NCBI GenBank assembly: GCA_015056865.1
Contig: SVFM01000015.1
Span: forward strand, 1-64,000
From: Lachnospiraceae bacterium
Lineage (GTDB): Bacteria > Bacillota > Clostridia > Lachnospirales > Lachnospiraceae
Direction: 5' to 3'
Length of the DNA stretch: 64,000 bases
In this document: positions 22,233 to 33,475 of the stretch, one piece after another
Layout of the letters: each line of letters begins with the position of its first letter
Position numbering within the stretch: position 1 is the stretch's first letter
Notes under the pieces: generated by a model
The model's input: the letters and a program-made list of their open reading frames with translations, nothing else
What the model was told of the DNA's origin: nothing
The model's database searches: none
Position numbers and translations under genes: made by a program

Positions 22233-24338
22233 TTAGTTGATGGCCATATCCATATCAAAGTTGATACCCTTGCGATAGGTAGGCAGTTCAATATTCAGCA
22301 CATAGTCACTGTGTCTGAGTTTCCAACGGATCATGTCCTCATCGGTAGAGTAGTCCATGCGGGGCTCCCAGCCCAGTCTGGAATCCTTCTGAACAAAAGG
22401 AATGGCAGTTTCTGCATTTTCCCGCTCCAGGCGTACCAGCACCTCGATCTCGTCCACCAGTTTCAGCAATTCCTCCCTACTCTCCGTATTCTTAAGCTTG
22501 CATCTGTAGCGGAACATCTTCTTGGCATTGATACAGGTAAGCATACAATGGGACAGGAAGTGACCCATATTCAACAGTTTCTCCAGTTTTGCATTCTTAT
22601 CTTGGATGCCGTCCATGATGACCAAACCCTGATCGAAAAGTTCCTTCATCTTTTCTGTAAGCTTGATCTCCTCACCGATACGCATGGTAATATGAGAATC
22701 GCGGCCCTTATTTCCTTCCAGGTAATTGGGCACGCAATACATGTTTGCAAATTTCTTGGCCGGAATAGGAACCAGTGTTCCCACACACAGAGGGTAGGAA
22801 GGTCCTATTCTGCAGGCGCCGTACTGGTCTGCATCCGTAGGTACATAATAGGTGATGGCCTCACTCCACAGCTGCAATGCTCTGCGGACCTCTTCCAGAT
22901 TGTTGCTGCCAAACTCTGACACCAAAATATTGTCCAGGATCTCCTGGGCATTTCCTCTGGGCTCTGAGAACATCCTCTTGCCCAGTTTACTGATAAAGGA
23001 AGGATAAAATCCATAATGATGACATTCCATCAAACCGCAAAGGTTCCAGTCATCATGGGCCTTGATCACAGCCTGGAATCGTTTGATCCACTGGTTTGGC
23101 ATAGGCTGATAGGGAATACAGCCAAAGTCCCAGGTAAGTCCTCCGGTGTTGGTCATGGAATACAGTTTGATGCCTCTTGCCTTGGCCGCCTTGGCTTCGC
23201 TGGCAAAATAATGACCGGGTCCCTCGAAAGCCAGGGTGTAATCGGCGCAATATCCTACCGCACCGTTGTCAAACTGATAAGGTGCAATCATCTCAAAGGT
23301 TGCCAAAAGCGTAATATCCGTGGGCAGATTGTTGATCATCTTGATACGGGCTTCCTCCGGCTGGTAGCCCCAGTTGTAGGTCCAGAACACAATGTCTGCG
23401 TCGGGTTTGCGCTTACGGATCACCTCTTTGATCTTATTGACAAACAGAGGATAGTCGTAGCAAGGATACCATCCCGGGCTCACTTTTCCGGTGGGGATAC
23501 CATCCACGATGGTATCATTGTGAACAGTACCTACCACATGCTCATCCTTGGACGGAAAGCCTACAGACTCTCCCACCAAAGTCACACCCTTTAAGCCGGG
23601 ACATTTATCAAAAAGCTTTCCGTAGGTATTCTCAAACTGTGCGTCTGCACCCGGATCTTCCGGATGCACTGTGATCCGCATGAAGCTATAAGCATAGACA
23701 TCAATACCATATTTGGCCGCCCTGCGGATAATATCATTCATATCGGAAAAGCCACGCATCACCTCATGAGCTCCCCTGGTGTATACCAAAATAGCATCTC
23801 GTCCCTCATGGGCAATCTTCTGCAGATGCTCGTTTGGGAACTCATCCAACCCATATCCGGAATGTACCATGCAAGGGGAAAACATGGGTTTGGACTCATA
23901 CACACCCTGCTTTACATAGGGCGCCTTGCGGTCTGTCATGATCTCCTCCACCCGGTAGATACCGGCTGCCGCACCTCTGTCATCATAGCCGGTTATGCGG
24001 ATGCAATCCTGCTCCACCGTTACACGATAACCTTTGTAGGAAGCATACTCGCCCAGATCCTCTCCGGTATCAGCCGCAAGGGCTACATAGATACAGGTTC
24101 CCTTGGCTGCCTTGGGACCCTTTTTGATCATAGCGGACACATTCATAGACTCATACAGATAACCGGACAGATCCCAGGCCGCTGTCTCGATGACCTCTGA
24201 AGCCCGGCTATCGATCACAATATTCACGCCATCTTCCAAGACCAGCTCGTCCTGCTCCGGCATCAGTGCCGTATTTCTGATGTCCTTTTCATGCACCTGC
24301 AGCATCTCTTTTCGAAAATCATAATTTAACTCTTTCAT
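22233..24338 (-). CDS. Putative glycoside hydrolase with a GH20-like N-terminal domain
   Basis: A 701-residue cytoplasmic protein (no signal peptide). The first 150 residues (VIDSRASEVIETAAWDLSGYL, IRITGYDDRGAAAGIYRVEEI, shown in part) resemble the non-catalytic alpha/beta domain that precedes the barrel in GH20, GH67 and GH84 enzymes. A TIM-barrel-like region with FMRITVHPEDPG, LVGESVGFPS and DIVFWTYNWGYQPEE follows, then a helical C-terminus. I cannot assign a catalytic pair or a substrate. It lies 20 bp after another uncharacterised glycosidase-like gene, and both are read from one promoter. No transporter or regulator is adjacent. Confidence 0.6.
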   Translation of the reverse strand: MKELNYDFRKEMLQVHEKDIRNTALMPEQDELVLEDGVNIVIDSRASEVIETAAWDLSGYLYESMNVSAMIKKGPKAAKGTCIYVALAADTGEDLGEYASYKGYRVTVEQDCIRITGYDDRGAAAGIYRVEEIMTDRKAPYVKQGVYESKPMFSPCMVHSGYGLDEFPNEHLQKIAHEGRDAILVYTRGAHEVMRGFSDMNDIIRRAAKYGIDVYAYSFMRITVHPEDPGADAQFENTYGKLFDKCPGLKGVTLVGESVGFPSKDEHVVGTVHNDTIVDGIPTGKVSPGWYPCYDYPLFVNKIKEVIRKRKPDADIVFWTYNWGYQPEEARIKMINNLPTDITLLATFEMIAPYQFDNGAVGYCADYTLAFEGPGHYFASEAKAAKARGIKLYSMTNTGGLTWDFGCIPYQPMPNQWIKRFQAVIKAHDDWNLCGLMECHHYGFYPSFISKLGKRMFSEPRGNAQEILDNILVSEFGSNNLEEVRRALQLWSEAITYYVPTDADQYGACRIGPSYPLCVGTLVPIPAKKFANMYCVPNYLEGNKGRDSHITMRIGEEIKLTEKMKELFDQGLVIMDGIQDKNAKLEKLLNMGHFLSHCMLTCINAKKMFRYRCKLKNTESREELLKLVDEIEVLVRLERENAETAIPFVQKDSRLGWEPRMDYSTDEDMIRWKLRHSDYVLNIELPTYRKGINFDMDMAIN

Positions 24339-24358
24339 GTCTTTTCTCCTTCCATGCT

Positions 24359-26266
24359 TTAGTCCAGTTTGAACATTGCATAGCCTGTGATCTCAGGCAG
24401 GGTAATCTCTGTATATTCTCCATCGATCACGCTGGAAACCGGGCTCTCCTGGGGCAACAGCTGCACCCGCTCATAATGACCGTGCACCCGCACCTTTCTG
24501 CCTGCCGGCAGCACGCTGTGCTCTTCCACGATATCGGTCAGGCCGCGGCACTCCGGATAGGTCACCTTCACATGCAGAAGCTTGTATTCCTCTGTGCCTG
24601 TCAAAGTTACCCGGGAGGTGCTGGGCAACTGGGATGCATCGATCAAAGGTTTCTTGATGTGAGCCTCCAAAAAGTCCTGGATCAGATCTCTATGGTACTT
24701 ATAGCCGGTCTCATAGTAGGAGTTAAAAATCTGGAAAGAAATATGGCGAAATCTATCCTTCTCCGCCACAGCGGCATATTCCGTCTCTCCCTTGGGCGGG
24801 GTATAATAGTAGCCGTGCAGCCCATCCCAATGTCTGTCAAAATAAGGCTCCACATAAGTAGCCAAAGTATATTCCGGTGCCGCCTTCATAAAGGTACCGG
24901 TCTGATACATGGCAAAAGTGCGCTCATCATCCGGCAGCTTGTAATATGCTGTTTTGGAAGAATCCACGCCACAAAGCTGGATAAAGTCCCATGCCGGGCT
25001 TTTCACCGGATTGCCCTGCCTGTCATACAGGCTCACACCTGCGGCAAGAACCGCCTTGGTCTCGTCCTTCAGATACTCTTCAATCTTCTCCCGCAGAACT
25101 TCTGTCATATAGTTCATATCCGGCAGGATCAATACCTTGTAGGGTGAGAAGTCCATGGTTTCGTCCACAACGTCAAAATTGTATTTTAATTCACCCAACA
25201 TCCTGGCTGCCGCATCATAAGTAAATCGTTTCTCGTAAGGTGTTCGGGAATCCGAAATATTACGCACAACCGCCACTTCTTTTATGTACTGGGCCTTGTC
25301 TGTCCACTTTTCATACAGCTTCAGTCTGCCATAGATCTCACCAACCAGTTCATAAACAGAATCCACCAGCTGTCCGTTGGGATGAAGATGATCTCCCACG
25401 GAAATCTGGGAGTTATGTACCAGTGCATCATAAAAATCATTTTCCAGCGATGCTTTATTTCTAAATCCGCCGAAGTCTCCCCAAGAGCGCTGGAATCGGC
25501 CGGTCATATAAATGGTCTGATCAAACAGATTTCTCGCGTAGGACACGATGGATGAGAAGTTGTCATAGCCCCAACCACCGCTGGGCAGACATTCTACCTC
25601 ACCATGGGTTCTGGCAATGGTCCCGCCGAAACCGTTTGTATAAAGATATTTATCCTTCGGTACCATAGCCCGAAGTCTCTTGGCAAAGGCCGTGGTCTTT
25701 TGATGAGCAAAATCATAAACCGCCTGAGGATCTGTGATATCCACACCTGTGGCAAGCATCTCTCTGGTACAGGTAGGACAATAGCAGTGCCGTGTGATCA
25801 CGTTATCCAAAAACAGTCCGTCCACCCCATAATCAAGCACTTCCTGAATGATCCCCAAAATGTGATCCGAAAAAGGTGTGTTAAAACACTGGGAGCGGAA
25901 GAAATTGGCGGTTCTGTCCCCGTAAATCACCTGCCCCTCCTGGTTCACTCGGCTCCACTCCGGATGTCTGTTGCAGGCCTCATGATTCAGGCTGGTGCTC
26001 ACGTATCCGGCCACCCGGATCCCCTCTTTGTGACATGCTTCTACCAGTTCTCCAAACAGATCTGTCTTCAGCCCCGGATAGGGCACACCGATCTTCGTCG
26101 GGAAATACGCATAACCAATGTTGCACTGTGCAGTCGCATTGATAAATTCCACATTTGCATTCTTTAAGGTTCTGGCAAATCGCTCTGCATCCCACTTTGA
26201 ACCGAAATCCTCGATTCCCGGCAAAGTGTGAAAGTCAAAATGTACGGCTCTTCTGATTCTCTCCAT
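24359..26266 (-). CDS. Putative glycosidase, GHL6/GH42-like layout
   Basis: About 635 residues. The N-terminal barrel (1-330) opens with RAVHFDFHTLPGIEDFG and contains DYGVDGLFLDNVITRHC-CPTC, similar to the 'hypothetical glycosyl hydrolase 6' barrels; the Asp of FLDN is a candidate catalytic residue. A central flavodoxin-like segment (VLILPDMNYMTEVLREKIEEYL, shown in part) resembles the trimerisation domain of GH42 beta-galactosidases, and the C-terminus is beta-rich. The ATG at 26266 with GGAGG 5 bp upstream is preferred; 26278 is an alternative. It is first in a two-gene operon. Substrate unknown. Confidence 0.6.
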   Translation of the reverse strand: MERIRRAVHFDFHTLPGIEDFGSKWDAERFARTLKNANVEFINATAQCNIGYAYFPTKIGVPYPGLKTDLFGELVEACHKEGIRVAGYVSTSLNHEACNRHPEWSRVNQEGQVIYGDRTANFFRSQCFNTPFSDHILGIIQEVLDYGVDGLFLDNVITRHCYCPTCTREMLATGVDITDPQAVYDFAHQKTTAFAKRLRAMVPKDKYLYTNGFGGTIARTHGEVECLPSGGWGYDNFSSIVSYARNLFDQTIYMTGRFQRSWGDFGGFRNKASLENDFYDALVHNSQISVGDHLHPNGQLVDSVYELVGEIYGRLKLYEKWTDKAQYIKEVAVVRNISDSRTPYEKRFTYDAAARMLGELKYNFDVVDETMDFSPYKVLILPDMNYMTEVLREKIEEYLKDETKAVLAAGVSLYDRQGNPVKSPAWDFIQLCGVDSSKTAYYKLPDDERTFAMYQTGTFMKAAPEYTLATYVEPYFDRHWDGLHGYYYTPPKGETEYAAVAEKDRFRHISFQIFNSYYETGYKYHRDLIQDFLEAHIKKPLIDASQLPSTSRVTLTGTEEYKLLHVKVTYPECRGLTDIVEEHSVLPAGRKVRVHGHYERVQLLPQESPVSSVIDGEYTEITLPEITGYAMFKLD

Positions 26267-26346
26267 AAAACCCTCCATTCCGGGGCACTGTTCCCTTGCA
26301 GCGCACCCTTTTCACTGTTTGTTTTCTTGTGCTTGCACACACCGTC

Positions 26347-26375
26347 ATCTTAAGTCCAGCCATCGGAAAAGTCAA
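26347..26375 (-). promoter_or_regulatory. Promoter of the glycosidase operon
   Basis: On the minus strand: TTGACT (26375-26370), 17 bp, TAAGAT (26352-26347), about 80 bp before the first gene. It lies in the 266-bp gap between this operon and the dnaJ terminator; an imperfect inverted repeat (AAGACCAAAT near 26431 and ATTTTGGGTCTT near 26512) upstream might be an operator, but this is weak. Confidence 0.65.
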
Positions 26376-26532
26376 CTTTATTTGAGGGATTAAAGGAAAT
26401 TATCCATCTCGAAGTGATTTTTAACTTAAGACCAAATGCTGCACTTGCACATTTTCATTATATTAGATGAGAAACATATAGCTATACTTTATTCGATCAA
26501 TAATATATGATTTTGGGTCTTGGATTTACAAC

Positions 26533-26574
26533 AAAAAAACCAACTGCGCATGATCCCATCCCCTGCACAGTTGG
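26533..26574 (-). terminator. Terminator of the hrcA-grpE-dnaK-dnaJ operon
   Basis: On the minus strand, an 11-bp stem CCAACTGTGCA/TGCGCAGTTGG (one mismatch) with a 13-nt loop, followed directly by seven T. Confidence 0.9.
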
Positions 26575-26583
26575 CTTACTGTT

Positions 26584-27762
26584 TTATTTCCAAAACTTCT
26601 TCTTTTTGTCCTTGCCGTCCTTATTCTCCGAACCGCCCTTATCCTGCCCTGTAACGCTCTTCGCTGCGTTCAAGCTGTCCCCACTGGCCTGATCAAACTG
26701 TCGCAGCAGTTCCTTAGCCTCATTGGAAAGTCTGTCAGGAACCTGTACCACCAAGGTCACATAGTGATCGCCTCGTACCGAAGAATCCCGCAGGGTAGGC
26801 ACACCTTTGCCCTTCAGACGCACCTTGGTATCGGTCTGGGTACCGGGCTTCACATCGTAGATAACCTTGCCGTCCACAGTATCGATCACTACCTCGCCAC
26901 CCAAAGCTGCTACTGCAAAGGGCAGGGGCACTGTAGAATAAATGTTATAGTCCTGACGCTGGAAAATAGGATGTCTGCCCACGATCACTTCGATCAACAC
27001 GTCTCCTCTGGGTCCTCCATTGGTACCGGGTTCTCCCAGGCCGGGCATCCGTTTGCACTGGCCATTGTCAATACCTGCCGGAATATCTACGGCATAACGT
27101 TTTCTCATGGGTACATAACCGGATCCGTGACAATCCACACACTTTTCCTTGATGACCTTGCCGCTTCCCTGGCACTCCGGGCAGGCCTGCACATTGCGCA
27201 CCGTACCGAAAAAGGACTGCTGGGTGAATACCACCTGACCCTTGCCGCCGCACTTGGTACAGGTTTCCGGATGGGTACCGGGCTTTGCACCGTTGCCGCC
27301 ACAGGTCTTACAGCTCTCCTTCACTGTCAGTTCAATCTCCTTCTCGCAGCCAAAGATCGCCTCCTCAAAGGTAACTCTGATGCTGGTACGCAGGTTTGCA
27401 CCCTTCATAGGCGCATTGCCTCTGGCACTGCTCCTGCGGCCACCGCCAAAGATATCCCCGAAGAAATCTCCAAAAAGATCGCTGAAATCCATACCGCTAA
27501 AGTCAAAACCACCGGCGCCGCCGGCACCGCCGTCAAAGGCTGCATGACCAAACTGATCGTACTGACGCCTCTTTTCAGGATCACTCAAAACCGCATATGC
27601 TTCGGATGCTTCCTTAAACTTTTTCTCAGCTTCCTGGTCGCCGGGATTCATATCCGGATGATATTTTTTGGCGAGAGCGCGGTATGCCTTTTTCAGCGCT
27701 GCTTCATCAGCATTTTTTTCTACGCCCAACACCTCATAATAATCCCGCTTCTGTTCTGCCAT
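26584..27762 (-). CDS. dnaJ: Chaperone DnaJ
   Basis: A 392-residue type I J-protein that stimulates the DnaK ATPase. It has a J domain with HPD in KKYHPDMN, a Gly/Phe-rich linker (about 75-130), four zinc repeats ([32 protein letters not shown]) and the C-terminal substrate domains. The start is the ATG at 27762 (GGAGG 8 bp upstream). It is the last gene of the CIRCE operon. The C-terminal tail is unusually rich in Lys, Gly and Asp. Confidence 0.97.
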   Translation of the reverse strand: MAEQKRDYYEVLGVEKNADEAALKKAYRALAKKYHPDMNPGDQEAEKKFKEASEAYAVLSDPEKRRQYDQFGHAAFDGGAGGAGGFDFSGMDFSDLFGDFFGDIFGGGRRSSARGNAPMKGANLRTSIRVTFEEAIFGCEKEIELTVKESCKTCGGNGAKPGTHPETCTKCGGKGQVVFTQQSFFGTVRNVQACPECQGSGKVIKEKCVDCHGSGYVPMRKRYAVDIPAGIDNGQCKRMPGLGEPGTNGGPRGDVLIEVIVGRHPIFQRQDYNIYSTVPLPFAVAALGGEVVIDTVDGKVIYDVKPGTQTDTKVRLKGKGVPTLRDSSVRGDHYVTLVVQVPDRLSNEAKELLRQFDQASGDSLNAAKSVTGQDKGGSENKDGKDKKKKFWK

Positions 27763-27814
27763 TGCTGTGTCCTCCCACACTTCACGTTTCCATTCATACA
27801 CAATTAATTACGCA

Positions 27815-27905
27815 GAGAATGGCTCCTTACAGAGCCATTCTCATTTGTGACAGTTTAGTGCTTCTTAGGCCTTGTTTTTTGATGCCTTAGAAGTACTTGT
27901 CACAA
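27815..27905 (-). terminator. Two hairpins between dnaK and dnaJ
   Basis: The first hairpin starts right after the dnaK stop: TTGTGACA and the following arm to GGC (27905-27882) pair with GCC to TGTCACAA (27870-27845) around a short A-rich loop. The second is a perfect 11-bp stem, GAGAATGGCTC/GAGCCATTCTC, at 27815-27842. Neither has a strong T-run on the minus strand, so they may work as attenuators or mRNA-processing and stability elements that set the dnaK:dnaJ ratio. Confidence 0.65.
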
Positions 27906-29783
<1,878 letters not shown>

Positions 29784-29789
29784 CTATAT

Positions 29790-30413
29790 TTACGATGTAA
29801 CTGATACCATACTATGTCTCACTACTGTCTCTCTGTACGTGTAACCCTTCAGTAGCTCCTGAGCTACCACACCGGACTCCAACTCGTCATTTTCTACCTG
29901 CATCACTGCATTGTGGAAATTGGGATCAAACTCCTTGCCCACTGCCTCAATAGGCTTCACGCCTATCTCCTCCAACGAGGTCATCAGTTGCTTATATATC
30001 ATGGTCATTCCTTCAGCAAAAGGTGTTCCTTTATCTTCTTCAGGAATGGTAGCGAGCCCTCTCTCAAAATTGTCCACAACCGGCAGGATCTTCTCCACCA
30101 CACTCTTGGCACCAACCTCAAACATGGCACTTTTTTCTTTCTCAGTCCTCCTACGGAAGTTTTCAAACTCTGCCATCTGGCGCATCACCTTATCTTCCAG
30201 CTCTGCGATCTTTTCCTTTAGGGCATCTTCTTTTTTATCTTTTTTCTTGTTCTTACCAAAGGCTTTCTTTTCGCCTTTCTCCTCTGCCGCCTCTGCGTCT
30301 TGAGCGGTATCCTGAGACACATCCGTCTCCTCTGTGACTTCCTGCTGTACCTGTTCGGTATCTTCCTGCATATCCGTTTCCTGGACTTCCGTTATATTTT
30401 CTTTCTCTGCCAT
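29790..30413 (-). CDS. grpE: Nucleotide exchange factor GrpE
   Basis: A 207-residue DnaK co-chaperone. The first 70 residues are acidic and disordered (QEDTEQVQQEVTEETDVSQD), then a Lys-rich segment, a long coiled coil (LEDKVMRQMAEFENFRRRTEKE) and the C-terminal beta wing with FDPNFHNAVMQVE and LLKGYTYRETVVRHSMV. The ATG at 30413 has AAAGGA 7 bp upstream. Second gene of the heat-shock operon, 19 bp after hrcA. Confidence 0.96.
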   Translation of the reverse strand: MAEKENITEVQETDMQEDTEQVQQEVTEETDVSQDTAQDAEAAEEKGEKKAFGKNKKKDKKEDALKEKIAELEDKVMRQMAEFENFRRRTEKEKSAMFEVGAKSVVEKILPVVDNFERGLATIPEEDKGTPFAEGMTMIYKQLMTSLEEIGVKPIEAVGKEFDPNFHNAVMQVENDELESGVVAQELLKGYTYRETVVRHSMVSVTS

Positions 30414-30432
30414 ACACTTTTCCTTTCCGGTC

Positions 30433-31461
30433 TTACTTCTTCTTATACAGATCATCCAGCTGGCTCATCATGTTCTTCAGCGTCCCGATCACCTTGTCAT
30501 AATCCATGCGCTTGGGACCGATGATACCTATGGTGCCCCTCATACCTTCTTCCAATTCATAGGTGGCCGTTACCACGCTGCAGTCCTTCATGCTCTGAAT
30601 AGGAGATTCATTGCCGATATAGACCTGTATGCCCGTACTGTTTTCATCTGCCAGTGTTTCCTGTACCAGGGTATTCAGAACCTGTTTCTCCTCAAAGGTG
30701 GTGATCAGCTCGCTGGCCTTCTGATGATCCGCCAGCTCCGGGTATTTAAAGATGTTGTTTGTACCACTGGTATAAATCTCCAGGTCTTCATCCGCCCGGA
30801 TAGCCTGAGCCACCGCATCCAGCACTTCGCTGACGATCTCACTGTGGATCCCCGCCTGATGCTTCATGTCAGCAATGGTTCCCAGATTGATCTCCTCCAG
30901 GGAGAGGCCATTTAAATGGGTATTGAGCAGGATGTTCAGCTTCAAAAGCGTCTCATCACTTAAGTTTTCCGCCACACTGATCAGATGGTTCTTGATCACA
31001 TTGCCTTCCACTACGATAACTGCCAAAATCTGGGTCTCATCCACTCTGGATAGCTGAATGAACTTCAGCTTGTTATGATGGTACTGGGGAGCCGAGATCA
31101 TGGTCGCATAGTTGGTATTCTGTGCAAGCACCTTGGCAACTTGCTTTAAAAGCATATCCATCTTGTCTTCCTTCTGCAGGTAGATCTCCTTGATCTCTTC
31201 AATTTCCCGGTCCTTCTGCGCCATCATGGCATCCACATAAAATCGGTAGCCCTTATCGGAAGGAATCCTTCCTGCTGACGTATGGGGTTGGACAATATAT
31301 CCCATCTCTTCCAGATCCGACATCTCATTACGGATGGTTGCAGAACTGAGATTCAGATCCGTATACTTAGAAATGGTACGACTGCCTACCGGCTCGCCTG
31401 TCTCCAGATAATTTCGGATAATGGCCTGCAATATTTTCTTTTTTCTCTCGTCTAACTGCAT
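30433..31461 (-). CDS. hrcA: Heat-inducible transcription repressor HrcA
   Basis: A 342-residue repressor of class I heat-shock genes. The N-terminal winged helix (ERKKKILQAIIRNYLETGEPVGSRTISK, shown in part) binds CIRCE, a GAF-like domain follows, and the protein ends in TIGIIGPKRMDYDKVIGTL. The ATG at 31461 with AAGGAG 7 bp upstream is chosen; upstream in-frame codons would run into the CIRCE element. It is first in the operon it represses. Confidence 0.96.
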   Translation of the reverse strand: MQLDERKKKILQAIIRNYLETGEPVGSRTISKYTDLNLSSATIRNEMSDLEEMGYIVQPHTSAGRIPSDKGYRFYVDAMMAQKDREIEEIKEIYLQKEDKMDMLLKQVAKVLAQNTNYATMISAPQYHHNKLKFIQLSRVDETQILAVIVVEGNVIKNHLISVAENLSDETLLKLNILLNTHLNGLSLEEINLGTIADMKHQAGIHSEIVSEVLDAVAQAIRADEDLEIYTSGTNNIFKYPELADHQKASELITTFEEKQVLNTLVQETLADENSTGIQVYIGNESPIQSMKDCSVVTATYELEEGMRGTIGIIGPKRMDYDKVIGTLKNMMSQLDDLYKKK

Positions 31462-31519
31462 CCCATCACTCCTTACTATGCTTTGACGGTTCCACTTGTG
31501 ATTTGCTTCTTTTGGATTG

Positions 31520-31546
31520 TTAGCACTCAACCCAAAAGAGTGCTAA
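31520..31546. promoter_or_regulatory. CIRCE operator
   Basis: A perfect CIRCE inverted repeat: TTAGCACTC, a 9-bp spacer, GAGTGCTAA. It lies between the hrcA promoter and start codon and is the binding site of HrcA. Confidence 0.98.
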
Positions 31547-31560
31547 CATCTTCTTACCAT

Positions 31561-31589
31561 AAAATATCACTTACCCCTTCTATTGTCAA
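31561..31589 (-). promoter_or_regulatory. Promoter of the hrcA operon
   Basis: On the minus strand: TTGACA (31589-31584), 17 bp, TATTTT (31566-31561). The CIRCE element begins 14 bp downstream of the -10, covering the transcription start. Confidence 0.8.
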
Positions 31590-31627
31590 CCGATTTTCCT
31601 TAAAATAATTATAAAATAATTCTAAAG

Positions 31628-31655
31628 CAAAAAAGGGCCGGTATCAAACCAGCCC
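31628..31655 (-). terminator. Terminator of uppP
   Basis: On the minus strand, GGGCTGGT/ACCGGCCC with a 5-nt loop, followed by six T. It separates uppP from the heat-shock operon promoter. Confidence 0.85.
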
Positions 31656-31682
31656 CATGCATTACGATTCTACAACAAGTCT

Positions 31683-32531
31683 TTATCCTCTCATACTAAA
31701 ATAAAGAATTACCAACACGCCCAGGATGATCCTGTACCAACCAAACACCTTAAAATCGTGTTTTTTAATGTAATCCAGCAAAAACTTAATGACTGCTACA
31801 GACACCAGAAATGCTACGATCATTCCAACCGCCAGAATGGCAAACTCTGTACCGGTAAAATCAAAACCAAATTTCACCAGTTTCAATAAGCTGGCACCGA
31901 ACATGACCGGAATCGCCAAAAAGAAGGTAAACTCTGCTGCCACTTTTCGGGACACACCGATCAGCAGCGCCCCCACAATGGTTGCACCGGAACGGGAAGT
32001 GCCCGGAAATACCGCGGCGATCACCTGAAACACACCGATGATCAGCGCCACACGATAAGTCAGATCACCGAGCTGTGCAATGGAAGGATTTTTACCCTTG
32101 TTCCAATTTTCTATCAGAAGAAAGGCTATACCAAACAGGATCAGGGCGCCTGCCACCACATACCACTTATAAAACACCGCATCCAGAATGTCATCAAACA
32201 AAAGGCCGATGATCGCGGCCGGCACGCAGGCCACCAGGATCTTAAACCACAGGCTTATCACATCCATTTTTACATAGGAAAGCAGTCCTGTCTTATGAAA
32301 TCCCCGGCCTTTTTTACAGAAGGGCCAGATCTGCCCCCAAAACAATAGAACCACCGCCAGGATCGCTCCAAACTGGATCACCACCTCAAACATATCCCAA
32401 AAACCTTCGGAAACATTGTCAAAGCTGACAAACTCCTGCAACAGGATCAGGTGTCCTGTACTGCTGACAGGCAGCCACTCGGTAATGCCTTCCACGATTC
32501 CGAATAAAATCGATTTTAAAACATCTAACAT
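31683..32531 (-). CDS. uppP: Undecaprenyl-diphosphatase UppP (BacA type)
   Basis: A 282-residue membrane phosphatase that recycles undecaprenyl diphosphate for cell-wall synthesis and lowers bacitracin sensitivity. The two family motifs are intact: EGITEWLPVSSTGHLIL near residue 15 and PGTSRSGATI near 165. There are about eight hydrophobic segments. The ATG at 32531 has GGAGG 5 bp upstream. It lies 17 bp after the patatin-like gene and ends at a terminator. Confidence 0.95.
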   Translation of the reverse strand: MLDVLKSILFGIVEGITEWLPVSSTGHLILLQEFVSFDNVSEGFWDMFEVVIQFGAILAVVLLFWGQIWPFCKKGRGFHKTGLLSYVKMDVISLWFKILVACVPAAIIGLLFDDILDAVFYKWYVVAGALILFGIAFLLIENWNKGKNPSIAQLGDLTYRVALIIGVFQVIAAVFPGTSRSGATIVGALLIGVSRKVAAEFTFFLAIPVMFGASLLKLVKFGFDFTGTEFAILAVGMIVAFLVSVAVIKFLLDYIKKHDFKVFGWYRIILGVLVILYFSMRG

Positions 32532-32548
32532 AACTCCCTCCAACAACT

Positions 32549-33442
32549 CTACAGATTCTCAGCCAATTCCTCATGGTCCGTTTCTAGTCCGGATTCCAGA
32601 TAGTTCAAAAGCGCTTCATAGTTTGCCTCTGCGTCCCTGTACCCTTCTTCATACAGAGCCACAAGCTTCACCGTATCCTTCTCGATCCTGCCCACGTCAC
32701 TCTTCTGCAGGGGACGGATCACAAAGGCCTGCCCATTCTCCCGCTGTCTCTCAATATATTCCAGGGTTTCATTATAATTTATATGCCGTCCGGCCATCAG
32801 TTCATATACTTTAGGATATTTGGCATACCGCAATTTTATGAGTCCCAGCTGGGCTGCGGAGGTTGGCTTTCTCTCAAAGCCCACTTCCTTGGTCATAATC
32901 ACCACGTTTTTCAGGTTGCCGTCCATAATGGACTTCTGCAACGGAATTGCATCAGAAATACCGCCGTCCAGATACAACTTCTTACCGATCTTCACATTTC
33001 TGGATACCAAGGGCAAAGAAGCGGAAGCCCGGATGGCGTCGATATCCTTTTTCATATCCCGGATCCTTAAGTACTCCGGCCGGCCTGTTACAATATTGGT
33101 CACCACTGCATACATCCTGCCCTGATACTTTCGGAAAGTTTCGTGGTCATAAGGATGCAGATAATCCGGCACCAGATGGTAAGCTGTTTGCACATTAAAA
33201 ATATCACCGGTGGTCAAGAGGCTTTTCACACCCATATATTTGCCTGTGTCCAAATAATCAATGTTCACTTCCAGCGCACGCCTGCGCTGTTTGGACACAT
33301 AACTGCACATATGACATGCCCCCGCGGACACACCATAAATATTGGAAAATTCTATTCCCTTGTCCAGAAAGAAATCCAGCACGCCTGCGGTATAGACGCC
33401 CTTCATCCCTCCGCCTTCCAGAACCAATCCTGCCTGATACAT
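32549..33442 (-). CDS. Patatin-like phospholipase
   Basis: A 297-residue lipid acyl hydrolase of the RssA/YlbK type. It has the oxyanion motif EGGGMKGVYTAG near residue 8, the nucleophile elbow GVSAGA near 38, and the catalytic Asp in LDGGISDAIP near 160, with no signal peptide. The start at 33442 has GAGGT 6 bp upstream. It lies 33 bp after the aminotransferase gene and before uppP; a role in membrane lipid turnover is likely but not shown. Confidence 0.9.
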   Translation of the reverse strand: MYQAGLVLEGGGMKGVYTAGVLDFFLDKGIEFSNIYGVSAGACHMCSYVSKQRRRALEVNIDYLDTGKYMGVKSLLTTGDIFNVQTAYHLVPDYLHPYDHETFRKYQGRMYAVVTNIVTGRPEYLRIRDMKKDIDAIRASASLPLVSRNVKIGKKLYLDGGISDAIPLQKSIMDGNLKNVVIMTKEVGFERKPTSAAQLGLIKLRYAKYPKVYELMAGRHINYNETLEYIERQRENGQAFVIRPLQKSDVGRIEKDTVKLVALYEEGYRDAEANYEALLNYLESGLETDHEELAENL

Positions 33443-33475
33443 TGTCACACCTCACTTTTTCCCAAAAACGTCCTG

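Noticed and set aside
26764..27807. 347-codon frame opposite dnaJ
   Set aside because: Shadow of dnaJ; the protein shows no domain, and the start lies in the middle of the dnaJ C-terminal region.
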